A stretch of 64,000 nucleotides of DNA. Origin: Gammaproteobacteria bacterium (GTDB lineage Bacteria > Pseudomonadota > Gammaproteobacteria > Natronospirales > REEB76). The position numbers and the translations under genes were made by a program. The stretch is taken from positions 124,001 through 188,000 of the forward strand of contig DATEHU010000017.1 of the NCBI GenBank assembly GCA_035279405.1, given 5' to 3'. This document shows, in pieces, positions 46,343-54,359 of this stretch (positions are counted from its first letter, which is position 1; each line of letters starts with the position of its first letter). Under the pieces are notes generated by a model. It was not told the origin of the DNA. It worked only from the letters and a program-made list of their open reading frames with translations, and did not search any database.

Positions 46343-46790
46343 ATGTGGGAGCGGCGATATTCGCCGCGATGCCTTTTCCCTTTGATGTGGGAGCGGCGAT
46401 ATTCGCCGCGATGCCTTTGCGCCGTCATTCCGGCGTAGGCCGGAATCCAGGTTTTGAATGCAGCCGCCGCCAGCGGCGGCTTATATTCAACCCCCCCTCC
46501 CTCCGGGAGAGGGTGGGGAGAGGGAAGGAGCGGCCTTCGGCCGCGCCTTTTTCAAGAGAGCGGGGTTCCGCCCCCGCAACACGGGTCCATTTTCTTTGCT
46601 CGTCCAAAGAAAATGGACGAAAAGAAAGGACGCCCCAGGATGCCGGTCCTTCGGCCTGCCCTGCGCGCTTCCCTCGTTCGGGGCTTCGCAGACGGCACAT
46701 CCCTGTGCCGCTGCGAAGGCTCGCCTTCCTGGCTTCGCCAGCTTCGCTGCCTTATCCTCACTCTGTCCAGTGCTCGGCGGCATCCAAGGG
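46343..46790. repeat. Cluster of dispersed repeats between groEL and the helicase gene
   Basis: Two tandem copies, 42 bases apart, of ATGTGGGAGCGGCGATATTC plus GCCGCGATGCC (from 46343 and 46385) are followed by a CGTCATTCCGGC/GCCGGAATCC palindrome, a GCCGCCGCCAGCGGCGGC palindrome, CCCTCCGGGAGAGGG, GGAGCGGCCTTCGGCCGC and an inverted pair ATTTTCTTTG/CAAAGAAAAT (about 46590-46615). At least five repeat families meet here. No gene is seen in 46229-46821. This is the most repeat-dense part of the window and marks the left edge of the AT-rich helicase gene. Confidence 0.75.
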
Positions 46791-46836
46791 GTGATGGACA
46801 CGTAGTCAAGCACGCCAATCAATGTTGGGGTCGAGT

Positions 46837-48480
46837 ATGAGTGCGGATATGCAAAGACAGGAAGCACAAGATGTACAACGCGAACTTCGTGAAGCAATTG
46901 AAAGGATTGTTGCGTCCCATAGCTCGCGCAGACTTGTGGTGGCGGGTCCCGGCGCAGGGAAAACCACGCTGTTTCGTACGTTGTTAGAGCAGTCTGCGGG
47001 AAACAGAGACACACGGCTGGCTCTTACCTTCATCAATAACCTCAAACAAGGCTTGGACAAGAGCCTAGGCGACCTTGCGTGCATCTTTACGCTTCATGGT
47101 TACTGTCAGTCATTACTCCATAGGCATGCTGTACTAAGGGCGGGGCTAACCCGGAATTTTATATGCCAACCAGGACTGACTTCTATTATCAAGTCTGATT
47201 GGACGCATATACATGGAGGAGGACCTCCTGCTTTCACGAATTTAATGCGCAACCTGGTGATGGATCCCGCGATACAGTTCTTTATAGACAGAACGAATTA
47301 CTACGATGCTGTAGATTTCGACGACAGCGTGTATCGAACATATTTGGCGATAGCGGCTCATCCGGAGATGATTCGAGGATTTAATCTTGTCTTAATAGAT
47401 GAGTACCAAGATTTCAATCGTATGGAAGCTGCTGTAATCGAGATACTAGCTCGGGAGAACCCAATCGTAATCGCTGGTGATGATGACCAGGCACTGTACA
47501 GCCAGTTAAGAGGTGCCAGCTGGGATCATATTCGAGCACTTTATGCTGGTGACGAATACGAAAAATTTACATTGCCATTCTGCATGAGATGTCCAGAAGT
47601 CATTGTCAATGCAGTAAACGATGTAATTGCGGAAGCAACGAAGCTGCATCGTCTACGTGGACGTATTGAAAAGCCATTTCGACACTTTGAACCAGCTAAG
47701 GGTGAGGCCAGCAGGCAGTATCCGAGGATTACCTCAATTACGACGAGCGTGCAACGGCGCAAACCAAACTATTTTGGGCAGTATCTTATTCAAGCTATAG
47801 AAAAGGTTCCGCAAGCAGAAATTGCCGAGTCGAGGGAAAAGGGGGAACTGACCGTCTTGATAATTGCAAGTAATCCGTACCGTCGGCAAATAGAAGAATA
47901 TTTGACGGAACATAATCGGTTATTTGATACGAGTTCGAGTGAACCTGCAAATATAAGACGAGAAAATGGTCTGGCAATTTTGAAAGGCAATGAAACGTCA
48001 AATTTAGGGTGGAGAATCATTGGAGAATTTGAAGACGACACCGTTTTGGCTGGGTGGCTGCATGCCGCTCAAGCTCGGCGGACAAATCTCTTTGACGTAA
48101 TACCGGAAGAATATCGAGCAGCCGTGCTTCAGGAAGCGGCCCGATGGGAGCCTACAGTAGAAGAAGTCGCTCAGACTCCAGACGACGGTGGCCCAACAAT
48201 CAAGATCACATCGTTTGAGGGTGCGAAAGGTCTCTCTGCTCAACAAGTTTTCATTATCGGCATGCATCAAGGAGAGTTGCCACACGAGTCGGCGAACATA
48301 CGCGATATTGAAATTTGTAAGTTTTTGGTTGGATTAACTCGAACCAAAAGGAAATGTACTCTATTAAAGACATCTCGCTTCGGCGAATCAAGAAAGCAAC
48401 CATCTATCTTTCTTTCCTGGATAGACGCGAGTCGTTATGAAGAAATATATGTGGATGCTGCGTACTGGAGGAGGGACTAA
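46837..48480 (+). CDS. UvrD/Rep-like superfamily 1 helicase, AT-rich, probably acquired
   Basis: A 547-residue SF1 helicase. Motif I is AGPGAGKTT (near 36-44), motif II LIDEYQDFN (near 187), motif III GDDDQALYSQLRGA (near 214), motif V-like ITSFEGAKGLSAQQV and motif VI VGLTRTK near the C-terminus. Codon use (ATA, AGA, TTA) and AT content differ sharply from neighbours, so it was probably acquired. It lacks nuclease domains. GajB of Gabija is a helicase of similar size, but no GajA nuclease gene is beside it. Many stand-alone UvrD-like genes sit in defence islands; a role against phage or plasmids is possible but unproven. ATG 46822 is another possible start. Confidence 0.85.
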   Translation: MSADMQRQEAQDVQRELREAIERIVASHSSRRLVVAGPGAGKTTLFRTLLEQSAGNRDTRLALTFINNLKQGLDKSLGDLACIFTLHGYCQSLLHRHAVLRAGLTRNFICQPGLTSIIKSDWTHIHGGGPPAFTNLMRNLVMDPAIQFFIDRTNYYDAVDFDDSVYRTYLAIAAHPEMIRGFNLVLIDEYQDFNRMEAAVIEILARENPIVIAGDDDQALYSQLRGASWDHIRALYAGDEYEKFTLPFCMRCPEVIVNAVNDVIAEATKLHRLRGRIEKPFRHFEPAKGEASRQYPRITSITTSVQRRKPNYFGQYLIQAIEKVPQAEIAESREKGELTVLIIASNPYRRQIEEYLTEHNRLFDTSSSEPANIRRENGLAILKGNETSNLGWRIIGEFEDDTVLAGWLHAAQARRTNLFDVIPEEYRAAVLQEAARWEPTVEEVAQTPDDGGPTIKITSFEGAKGLSAQQVFIIGMHQGELPHESANIRDIEICKFLVGLTRTKRKCTLLKTSRFGESRKQPSIFLSWIDASRYEEIYVDAAYWRRD

Positions 48481-48544
48481 TAGAAAGGAAAAGCATAAAC
48501 AATTTCTAATGGGCAGCGGATAAGCCGCCGCAGGCTTAACGAAA

Positions 48545-48785
48545 CTATCGCATCGCCGCTCGCAGTCTTTCCAGCTCCTGAATGTATCCCCGATTATGCT
48601 CAATCCATAGCTCCAGCAGTTTGTGTAACGTGATTTCGCCTACGCCTTCGAGATAAGCTGTCCGGGCGAGTTGGGATTCGGTCAGCTTCCCAAGAATTTT
48701 CAGGTTTGCACGGCGTGCTTGAATGAAGGCGTCCAGGGCGCCTCATTGGCAGTTTTGCTGTAATGTAGCGTCGAGCATGGGTCTC
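48545..48785 (-). pseudogene. Truncated, frameshifted copy of a DinB family gene
   Basis: Read leftward this gives ALDAFIQARRANLKILGK, then YLEGVGEITLHKLLELWIEH and a stop, closely matching the C-terminal half of the DinB protein at 49975-50442. Near its upstream end the frame is broken (ACAGCAAAACTGCCAATGAG against ACAGCGAACAGCCAATGC in the intact gene) and the first half is missing. Its stop codon TAG lies at 48545-48547. The rest of 48481-48799 shows nothing else. Confidence 0.85.
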
Positions 48786-48799
48786 GAGATGGTTGTGAT

Positions 48800-49009
48800 A
48801 TGACCAAGAGATTCAAAATCGGCGATCACGTGAGCTGGAATTCGGAGGCGGGACGGGTATCGGGCACGATCATCAGGATTCATACCCGCGATTTCGATTA
48901 CAAAGGTCATACGCATCATGCGTCGAAAGATGACCCGCAATACGAAATCAAGAGCAACAAGACCGAGCACATTGCGGCGCACAAGGGCAGTGCTCTCAGG
49001 CATGCCTGA
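48800..49009 (+). CDS. DUF2945 / HVA1 family TUDOR-like protein
   Basis: A 69-residue protein with the family pattern FKIGDHVSWNSEAGRVSGTI, then DPQYEIKSNKTEHIAAHKGSAL. DUF2945 (hypervirulence-associated protein, TUDOR domain) is found in many bacteria as a short stand-alone protein. The fold suggests binding to a nucleic acid or peptide; function is unknown. It lies between the DinB fragment and the reductase gene. Confidence 0.88.
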   Translation: MTKRFKIGDHVSWNSEAGRVSGTIIRIHTRDFDYKGHTHHASKDDPQYEIKSNKTEHIAAHKGSALRHA

Positions 49010-49077
49010 TTCCGGGGGAACAATAATTTGCGCTTGGCATGAACGGGCGCACAGCATGATGCGTTACATTGCGTAAC

Positions 49078-49944
49078 ATGACGAAGGCTCCGAGTAGCAA
49101 TCAAAGACCAGTTCTGCGCCTGTTTCCCGGCCCGGGCGGGCCGGCGCCCTTGCGCGGGCTTTATCTCAACGATGCGCTGCGGCCTTCCGGGACGCCGGCG
49201 CGGCCATTCGTATATGCGAGCTTTATTGCGAGCCTCGATGGACGGATTGCGCTGCCTGACCGGGAAACCAAAACACACAAGGTGCCGCGCGCGATTGCGA
49301 ATTCGCGCGACTGGCGGCTGGTGCAGGAGCTGGCCGCATCGGCTGATGTGTTGGTGACTACCGGCAGATATATCCGCGATCTCGCCGCCGGAGTTGCACA
49401 GGATAATTTGCCGGTCAGCGACAAGCCGGAATTCGCCGATCTGCTCGAATGGCGGCGCGCACGCGGTTTGGCGTCGCAACCAGCTGTCGCCATTGTCACC
49501 GGGAGTCTCGATTTGCCGATTCCGGAGCTGCTGCTGCATTCGGGCCGGAGAATTTACATCGCCAGCGGCGGTGCGGCCGATGCCTCGCGGATTAAAACGT
49601 TGACGGCGCAAGGTGTTCGCGTGTTAAAGACTGGCACCGGCAATCGTGTCGAAGGCCGTGCGCTTATTGCAGCGCTGGCCAAAGAAGGCTTCGGCAACAT
49701 TTTCATGACGGCGGGCTCCGTGTTGCTGAACACGCTTCTTTCCACTGGTGTCCTGAACCGACTCTATCTAACGCAAGCTTGCCGCATCCTGGGCGGTCCG
49801 GTATTTGAAACGCTTTACACCGGCGAGGAGCTTAGTTCGCCGGCCGACTTCAAGCTGCATTCGCTTTATTACGACGCCGGTGAAAGCGGCGCTGTCGAGC
49901 AGTTATTTTCCGTATTCGATTACCGCGCCCCGCTGGACGATTGA
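49078..49944 (+). CDS. RibD C-terminal domain (pyrimidine reductase-like) protein
   Basis: A 288-residue protein of the dihydrofolate reductase/RibD reductase superfamily: FVYASFIASLDGRIALPD at the substrate/NADPH site, SADVLVTTGRYIRDL, and the nucleotide-binding EGRALIAALAKEGFGNIFMTAGS with LNRLYLTQACRILGG. It lacks the RibD deaminase domain and is not next to other rib genes, so it may be a stand-alone reductase rather than a riboflavin enzyme. A TTG at 49069 in the same frame is a poorer start. Confidence 0.82.
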   Translation: MTKAPSSNQRPVLRLFPGPGGPAPLRGLYLNDALRPSGTPARPFVYASFIASLDGRIALPDRETKTHKVPRAIANSRDWRLVQELAASADVLVTTGRYIRDLAAGVAQDNLPVSDKPEFADLLEWRRARGLASQPAVAIVTGSLDLPIPELLLHSGRRIYIASGGAADASRIKTLTAQGVRVLKTGTGNRVEGRALIAALAKEGFGNIFMTAGSVLLNTLLSTGVLNRLYLTQACRILGGPVFETLYTGEELSSPADFKLHSLYYDAGESGAVEQLFSVFDYRAPLDD

Positions 49945-49974
49945 GTTGTCATGTCTATTATGTGTTTGGTTAGG

Positions 49975-50442
49975 CTAACGAACGGCGGTCCTCAGCTTTT
50001 TCAGTTCCTGAACGTGCCCGCGGTCATGCTCGACCCACAGTTCCAGTAATTTCCCTAACGTGATTTCGCCTACACCTTCGAGATAAGCCGCCCGGGCGAG
50101 CTGAGTATCCGTTACATCCCCAAGAATCTTCAGGTTTGTGTGGCGCGCTTCGGTAAAAGCATCCAGAGCTGGCTGCATTGGCTGTTCGCTGTAGTGCCGT
50201 TCGCGGGCGAGCTGACCGCCGTTGATGTCGGGCAGCGTGGGGTGATTTTCCGCAAGCATGCGATGCAGCCGTACTCCGTAGCCTTCGATTTCGATATCCC
50301 GCAGGTGGCAGATATTTTCCAGCACGGAAAAGTATCCGCCTTTGGGCTGGTAGTGCAGTTGCGCATCTGTGAGACCGGCAACCTGCCGCCGCAGGGTTTC
50401 CGGCATGCGTGTGAGTGCGGCGATGGCTTCCTCTGGCGACAT
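49975..50442 (-). CDS. DinB family metal-dependent protein
   Basis: A 155-residue four-helix-bundle protein of the DinB/YfiT type. The metal-binding His residues are expected in LENICHLRDIE (near 48) and WVEHDRGH (near 133-137). Members include thiol transferases that use bacillithiol or mycothiol and many of unknown substrate. It reads leftward; a truncated copy lies at 48545-48785 in the same direction. Confidence 0.85.
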   Translation of the reverse strand: MSPEEAIAALTRMPETLRRQVAGLTDAQLHYQPKGGYFSVLENICHLRDIEIEGYGVRLHRMLAENHPTLPDINGGQLARERHYSEQPMQPALDAFTEARHTNLKILGDVTDTQLARAAYLEGVGEITLGKLLELWVEHDRGHVQELKKLRTAVR

Positions 50443-50470
50443 GGTGTTACTTACATTCTAGCCGTTCGAG

Positions 50471-50506
50471 AACAGCGGACTCGCGCTCGGCGAGTCCGCT
50501 GCTGTT
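50471..50506 (-). terminator. Hairpin between the membrane protein gene and dinB-like gene
   Basis: AGCGGACTCG and CGAGTCCGCT form a 10-base perfect stem around seven bases (50474-50500), with outer AACAG/CTGTT pairing. No T-run follows, so it may be a Rho-dependent stop or RNA end stabiliser. Confidence 0.5.
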
Positions 50507-50528
50507 GGTTGCCACGCCAATGCTTGAG

Positions 50529-51089
50529 TTATGCGTGCCAGAGCGCCGCGAAGATTGCGCCGGTGATCAGGCTGTAGATCAAGCCGTCAATCACGTCCTT
50601 GGTCACGGCTTTCCAAGGCTGGCCGTACCAGATTCCCATCGGCAGCACGGCGAAGGCGTAAGCCATGAATCCGACCGTGGCGACGACGCGGAACACTTGC
50701 AGACCGGCGGTGCCGCCGGCCAGCGTACTGGAGGCAATGTAGGCGCAGAAGATCGAGACGATCAGGCAGAAAATGAACCACTGGACCAGGCTTGCCCCCA
50801 TTTTGGGCGTGCCGCTCGCGCGCAGGAACATGAAAGCCACCGGGCCCCGCTTGTATTTCTCCTGAGCCTCGGGCTTTTTCATGTCCTCCATTTTGCAAAA
50901 CGGCAGCATGTACATGCCGGGCGAGGGATTGCCCTTGCGGATTGCGGCGCCCACTTCATCTTCATTGGAGAAGCCGTGATAGTCCGGCATGTGCCAGAAT
51001 TTCAGGGCCATGTGCACGATGCTGCTGGCGATGAACACGCCGATTGCGGAGAGCAGGATCGGCAGCCACAACTGGGTCAAAGTGATCAT
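50529..51089 (-). CDS. Conserved membrane protein of unknown function
   Basis: A 186-residue protein with four predicted membrane helices (about residues 7-27, 103-125, 132-153 and 165-184). The first helix is followed by a soluble part of about 75 residues with MALKFWHMPDYHGFSNEDE and YMLPFCKM. AAGGAG stands 6 bases before the ATG. No family function is known to me; it stands alone, divergent from the quinone oxidoreductase gene. Confidence 0.78.
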   Translation of the reverse strand: MITLTQLWLPILLSAIGVFIASSIVHMALKFWHMPDYHGFSNEDEVGAAIRKGNPSPGMYMLPFCKMEDMKKPEAQEKYKRGPVAFMFLRASGTPKMGASLVQWFIFCLIVSIFCAYIASSTLAGGTAGLQVFRVVATVGFMAYAFAVLPMGIWYGQPWKAVTKDVIDGLIYSLITGAIFAALWHA

Positions 51090-51165
51090 GGGGTGCTCCT
51101 TGCAAATGTTGCCCCGCAGTGGGGTCGTGGGATTCTACGCCGCAATTGCGCGGAATGACCCGTCA

Positions 51166-51186
51166 CCGCATGTCGTTGACATGCGG
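51166..51186. promoter_or_regulatory. Inverted repeat in the divergent region before the quinone oxidoreductase gene
   Basis: CCGCATGTC and GACATGCGG form a perfect 9-base inverted repeat with loop GTT, placed about 55 bases before the oxidoreductase start. It could be an operator. No regulator gene is adjacent. Confidence 0.4.
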
Positions 51187-51238
51187 GTAATATATTGTCG
51201 AATAGCACGACCCAACCCTGTTTCCCGGGAGAATACCC

Positions 51239-52210
51239 ATGCCCCACGCCATCCGCATATACGCAACCGGCGGGCCGGAAGTGCTGCGCTGGGAAGAAGT
51301 CGCGGTCGGCAAGCCCGGCCCCGGCGAGGTCTTGGTGCGCAACACCGCCGTCGGCCTGAATTTCGTGGATGCCTATTACCGCAGCGGGCTGTACCCGATT
51401 TCGTTGCCCGCGACTCTCGGCCGGGAAGGTGCGGGTGTGGTGGAGGCGGTCGGTCCGAAAGTGAAGGAGTTCAAATCGGGCGATCGCGTGGCCTACACGG
51501 ACCCGACCGGTTCCTATGCGGAAGTTCTGCTGCGGCCGTCCGACCGTTTAGTGAAAATCCCCGCGGGAGTGAGTGACAAGACCGCGGCGGCCATGATGCT
51601 CAAGGGTATGACTGCGCAATTCCTCTTGCGGCGTACATATAAGGTGAAGAAGGGCGACACGATCCTGGTGCACGCCGCGGCCGGCGGTGTCGGCCAGATT
51701 CTCTGCCAGTGGGCAAAATATCTTGGCGCTACGGTCATCGGTACCGTGGGCAGCGATGCCAAGGTGGCGCTCGCAAAAAAGGTTGGCTGCAAGCACGTGC
51801 TCGTGACATCGCGCGAGAAAGTTTCGGAGCGTGTGAAAGAGATCACCAAAGGTGCGGGCGTGCCGGTGGTCTATGACGGCGTGGGCAAGGACACCTTCAT
51901 GGATTCGCTGGATTGTCTGGCGCCGCTGGGCCTGATGGTGACCTACGGCAACGCCTCGGGTGCGGTGCCGCCGTTCAGTCCCACGGTCCTGACGCAGAAA
52001 GGCTCGCTGTTTATTACGCGCCCGACTTTAGGAACCTACATTGCCCGGCGCGAAGACCTGGTGCGTACCGCACGTGAATTATTCGCGGTCGTGAAGAAGG
52101 GCACAGTGAAAATTGCCGTCAACCAGACCTATCCGCTGCGGGAAGCAGCTCAAGCGCACCGCGACCTCGAATCCCGCAAAACCACGGGTTCGACGGTGTT
52201 GTTGCCGTAG
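51239..52210 (+). CDS. NADPH:quinone oxidoreductase
   Basis: A 323-residue zinc-independent medium-chain dehydrogenase of the QorA type. The N-terminal domain has NFVDAYYRSGLYP and LGREGAGVVEAVG; the NADPH-binding site is AAGGVGQ (147-153). It reduces quinones by one or two electrons in the cytoplasm. Length fits E. coli QorA (327). It is convergent with the VOC gene. Confidence 0.93.
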   Translation: MPHAIRIYATGGPEVLRWEEVAVGKPGPGEVLVRNTAVGLNFVDAYYRSGLYPISLPATLGREGAGVVEAVGPKVKEFKSGDRVAYTDPTGSYAEVLLRPSDRLVKIPAGVSDKTAAAMMLKGMTAQFLLRRTYKVKKGDTILVHAAAGGVGQILCQWAKYLGATVIGTVGSDAKVALAKKVGCKHVLVTSREKVSERVKEITKGAGVPVVYDGVGKDTFMDSLDCLAPLGLMVTYGNASGAVPPFSPTVLTQKGSLFITRPTLGTYIARREDLVRTARELFAVVKKGTVKIAVNQTYPLREAAQAHRDLESRKTTGSTVLLP

Positions 52211-52250
52211 CACAGTACGCGACTTGTGTGTCATCGCTTTTGCTGAGCAA

Positions 52251-52300
52251 TTGAAATCCCCCCCTTTGCAAAAGGGGGGTTCTGCGCACGGGGGGATTTT
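52251..52300. repeat. Palindromic repeat downstream of the oxidoreductase gene
   Basis: TGAAATCCCC...CCCCCTTTGCAAAAGGGGGG...GGGGGGATTTT: a full unit of the same family as at 4696, 34483 and 60383. Confidence 0.85.
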
Positions 52301-52364
52301 CCACACATATCAATTTTGTTCGGTGCTCCGTGGGAGCGCCAAGCCAACTGATGGTGGGTTGAAA

Positions 52365-52388
52365 GAAGCCCCGCTTTTGCGGGGCTTC
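52365..52388. terminator. Bidirectional terminator-like hairpin between convergent genes
   Basis: GAAGCCCCGC and GCGGGGCTTC form a perfect 10-base stem with loop TTTT, 5 bases past the end of the VOC gene in one direction and about 155 bases past the oxidoreductase gene in the other. Confidence 0.75.
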
Positions 52389-52392
52389 GGAT

Positions 52393-52926
52393 TTAATGAT
52401 GTTGCTCCTGCATGCGTCGCTGCATTTCCTTGGGCGACACGTCCTCAATATGCGTGTGGATATGCCAGCGGTGGCCATACGGATCAATGAGCGTGCCGGT
52501 ACGGTCGCCGTAAAATTGATTCTCCACCGGCCGTTCGACCCGGGCGCCGCTGCTTACGGCGCGCTCAAAGACTTTATCCACGTCCTTGACGTAGAGCAGG
52601 ACACTCACCGGCGACGAGCTGCCCGGCTGCGGTGCACGTGCGCCCATCTCCGGATTTTCATCCGCCAACATGACGTGAGATGTGCCGATCAGAATCTCGG
52701 CGTGACCGATGCGCCCTCCGGGAGCCGGCATGCGCACCTTTTCCCTGGCGCCGAAAGCGTTTTTGTAGAACTCCAGCGCCGCCGCCGCGCCATTGATGAT
52801 CAGATAGGGCGTGATGCTGTGGTAACCGGCGGGAATCGGCTGAACACGACGCGGTTTGCCCGTCTTGGCCTTGGGTTTGCCGGCGCGACGTTTTGCAGAT
52901 TTCGATTTTGCGGACTTCTTTACCAT
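52393..52926 (-). CDS. VOC family (glyoxalase/PhnB-like) protein
   Basis: A 177-residue protein with a Lys-rich N-terminal extension (residues 1-27) and a single VOC domain: YHSITPYLIINGAAAALEFYK, IGHAEILIGTSHVMLADE and DPYGHRWHIHTHIED. The PhnB-like subgroup binds a metal in some members and includes antibiotic-binding proteins; the substrate here is unknown. The extension resembles that of histone H1-like tails and may bind nucleic acid. Confidence 0.85.
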   Translation of the reverse strand: MVKKSAKSKSAKRRAGKPKAKTGKPRRVQPIPAGYHSITPYLIINGAAAALEFYKNAFGAREKVRMPAPGGRIGHAEILIGTSHVMLADENPEMGARAPQPGSSSPVSVLLYVKDVDKVFERAVSSGARVERPVENQFYGDRTGTLIDPYGHRWHIHTHIEDVSPKEMQRRMQEQHH

Positions 52927-53031
52927 GTGGACCTCCTGACAATCACATTAAACGAATGCTCAGTTTAATGCCGGGCGGCTGACAGGGTGGCCACGCCATG
53001 TTCATTAACCGGGACCGGGCGTCCGCTTATG

Positions 53032-54315
53032 TCACACGTTGGTACTGCGCATGAACCATTCAGGCTCAATATCGAACTGCAGCAACCTGCATTCGAGCGC
53101 GCCGTTATAAAAGGTGTTGATTTTCCGGGCACGCACGCCGATCTGCTTCGCAAGATCCCGGTTGTCCGTGATCACGCCCGCGCGCCAGCCCGGGCACTGG
53201 CTCCGCAGCCACCGACCGAGTTCGACGTACAACGGGCCAAGTTGCCCGGCTTCGCCCAGCCGCTCGCCGTAAGGGGGATTGGTCACTACCAAACCGGGGG
53301 TGAGCCCAGTACTCAGCACGTTATCGGCTAACGCACGGCGTTCAAAATGAATCAAGCTTCGCTCCGATTTCCCCTTTCCCTTTGGGAGAGAGTCGGGTGA
53401 GGGCGGCTGCATATCCTTTAATGTCATGAGGCCCGCGCGTTCGGCATTGGCCTTCGCGGCTGCAATAGCTTGTGGATCAGGATCCATACCCAGGATCACT
53501 GGAATTTTCCCGCGGCCGGCATCACGACGCCGGCGTGCCTCCTGCAACATGTGGTCCCAGAGCTGCGGATCATGCTTGCGCCAGCCGCTGAAGCCCCAGC
53601 GCGTGCGCCACAGTCCCGGCGCCACGTCGCCCGCGATGAGCGCGGCTTCAATCGCGAGCGTTCCGGATCCGCACATCGGATCCACGAATGTGCCGCCTTG
53701 TTTGCCGATTTCCGGCCAGCCGCATTTGAGCAGTAGCGCTGCGGCGAGAGTTTCCTTGAGCGGCGCCGCGACCCCACGTATGCGGTAGCCGCGCTGGTGC
53801 AGACTGTCGCCCGAGAGATCCAGGCTCACCGTGGTGATGTCGCGGTGCAGGTGCACGTTGATGCGCAGGTCCGGCTGCTCGACATTCACCGAAGGCCGGC
53901 GGCCGGATGTTTCGCGGAAGCGATCCACGATCGCGTCCTTGACGCGTTGCGCGCCGAACCCGGTGTGGATGATGTTTTCGTTGCTGCCGGTGAAATCCAC
54001 CGCCAGCGTGCCATCGGGCGAAAGATCGTTCTCCCAGGGCATGCGCGTGACCGCGGTATAGAGCCGGTCGGCATCCGGCGCGGGAAACCGCGCCAACGGC
54101 ATGAGCACGCGGTTGGCGGTGCGCAGCCACAGGCAGGCACCGTAGGCAATGGCGAGCGGCCCGCTGAAAGACGCGCCGCCGCGCGCTTCGTTCACTTCAT
54201 GTGCACCGAGCGCGCGCAATTCGTCTGCGACCAGCGGCTCCAGGCCGCGCGCAGCGGTCGCGAAAAAATGGCGCTCGGCACGCACCGGCGGTTTGCGGCT
54301 GACAGCGGCGGGCAT
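53032..54315 (-). CDS. THUMP-domain 23S rRNA methyltransferase (RlmL-type, short form) with an inserted repeat
   Basis: A 427-residue protein. An N-terminal THUMP region (HFFATAARGLEPLVADELRALGA) is followed by a class I SAM methyltransferase domain with FVDPMCGSGTLAIEAAL and the catalytic VVTNPPYGERLG. It is the RlmL half (m2G2445 in 23S rRNA); the RlmK half fused in E. coli is absent. Between AGLMTLKD and the NPPY motif a stretch (MQPPSPDSLPKGKGKSE and on) is the translation of a dispersed repeat at about 53345-53410. The start at 54315 is where family similarity begins; the open frame upstream runs through glnE antisense. Confidence 0.87.
   Translation of the reverse strand: MPAAVSRKPPVRAERHFFATAARGLEPLVADELRALGAHEVNEARGGASFSGPLAIAYGACLWLRTANRVLMPLARFPAPDADRLYTAVTRMPWENDLSPDGTLAVDFTGSNENIIHTGFGAQRVKDAIVDRFRETSGRRPSVNVEQPDLRINVHLHRDITTVSLDLSGDSLHQRGYRIRGVAAPLKETLAAALLLKCGWPEIGKQGGTFVDPMCGSGTLAIEAALIAGDVAPGLWRTRWGFSGWRKHDPQLWDHMLQEARRRRDAGRGKIPVILGMDPDPQAIAAAKANAERAGLMTLKDMQPPSPDSLPKGKGKSERSLIHFERRALADNVLSTGLTPGLVVTNPPYGERLGEAGQLGPLYVELGRWLRSQCPGWRAGVITDNRDLAKQIGVRARKINTFYNGALECRLLQFDIEPEWFMRSTNV
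53345..53410. repeat. Repeat inserted in the rlmL-type gene
   Basis: TTTCCCCTTTCCCTTTGGGAGAGAG and TCGGGTGAGGG: the CTCTCCC/GTGAGGG family also seen at 1073, 6299 and 59225, here kept in frame. Confidence 0.7.
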
Positions 54316-54359
54316 TGTGTTAGGGTACGGAACGCTTCGGAACTGTATGGTCGCATTCC

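Noticed and set aside
46343-46430. Start of a CRISPR array, because of two direct repeats 42 bases apart
   Set aside because: Only two copies occur, each is itself palindromic, the spacer is about 8 bases, and no cas gene is present. It fits the dispersed GGAGCGGC repeat family.
46837-48480. A Gabija defence system
   Set aside because: Only a GajB-like helicase is present. No GajA-type OLD nuclease gene lies on either side, so the pair is not there.
49078-49944. A riboflavin biosynthesis gene ribD
   Set aside because: Only the reductase domain is present, the deaminase domain is missing and no other rib gene or FMN riboswitch lies near it.
51171-51192. A sigma-70 promoter from TTGACA and TAATAT before the quinone oxidoreductase gene
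   Set aside because: The two boxes are only about 6 bases apart, far too close for a promoter; the TTGACA is part of the inverted repeat.
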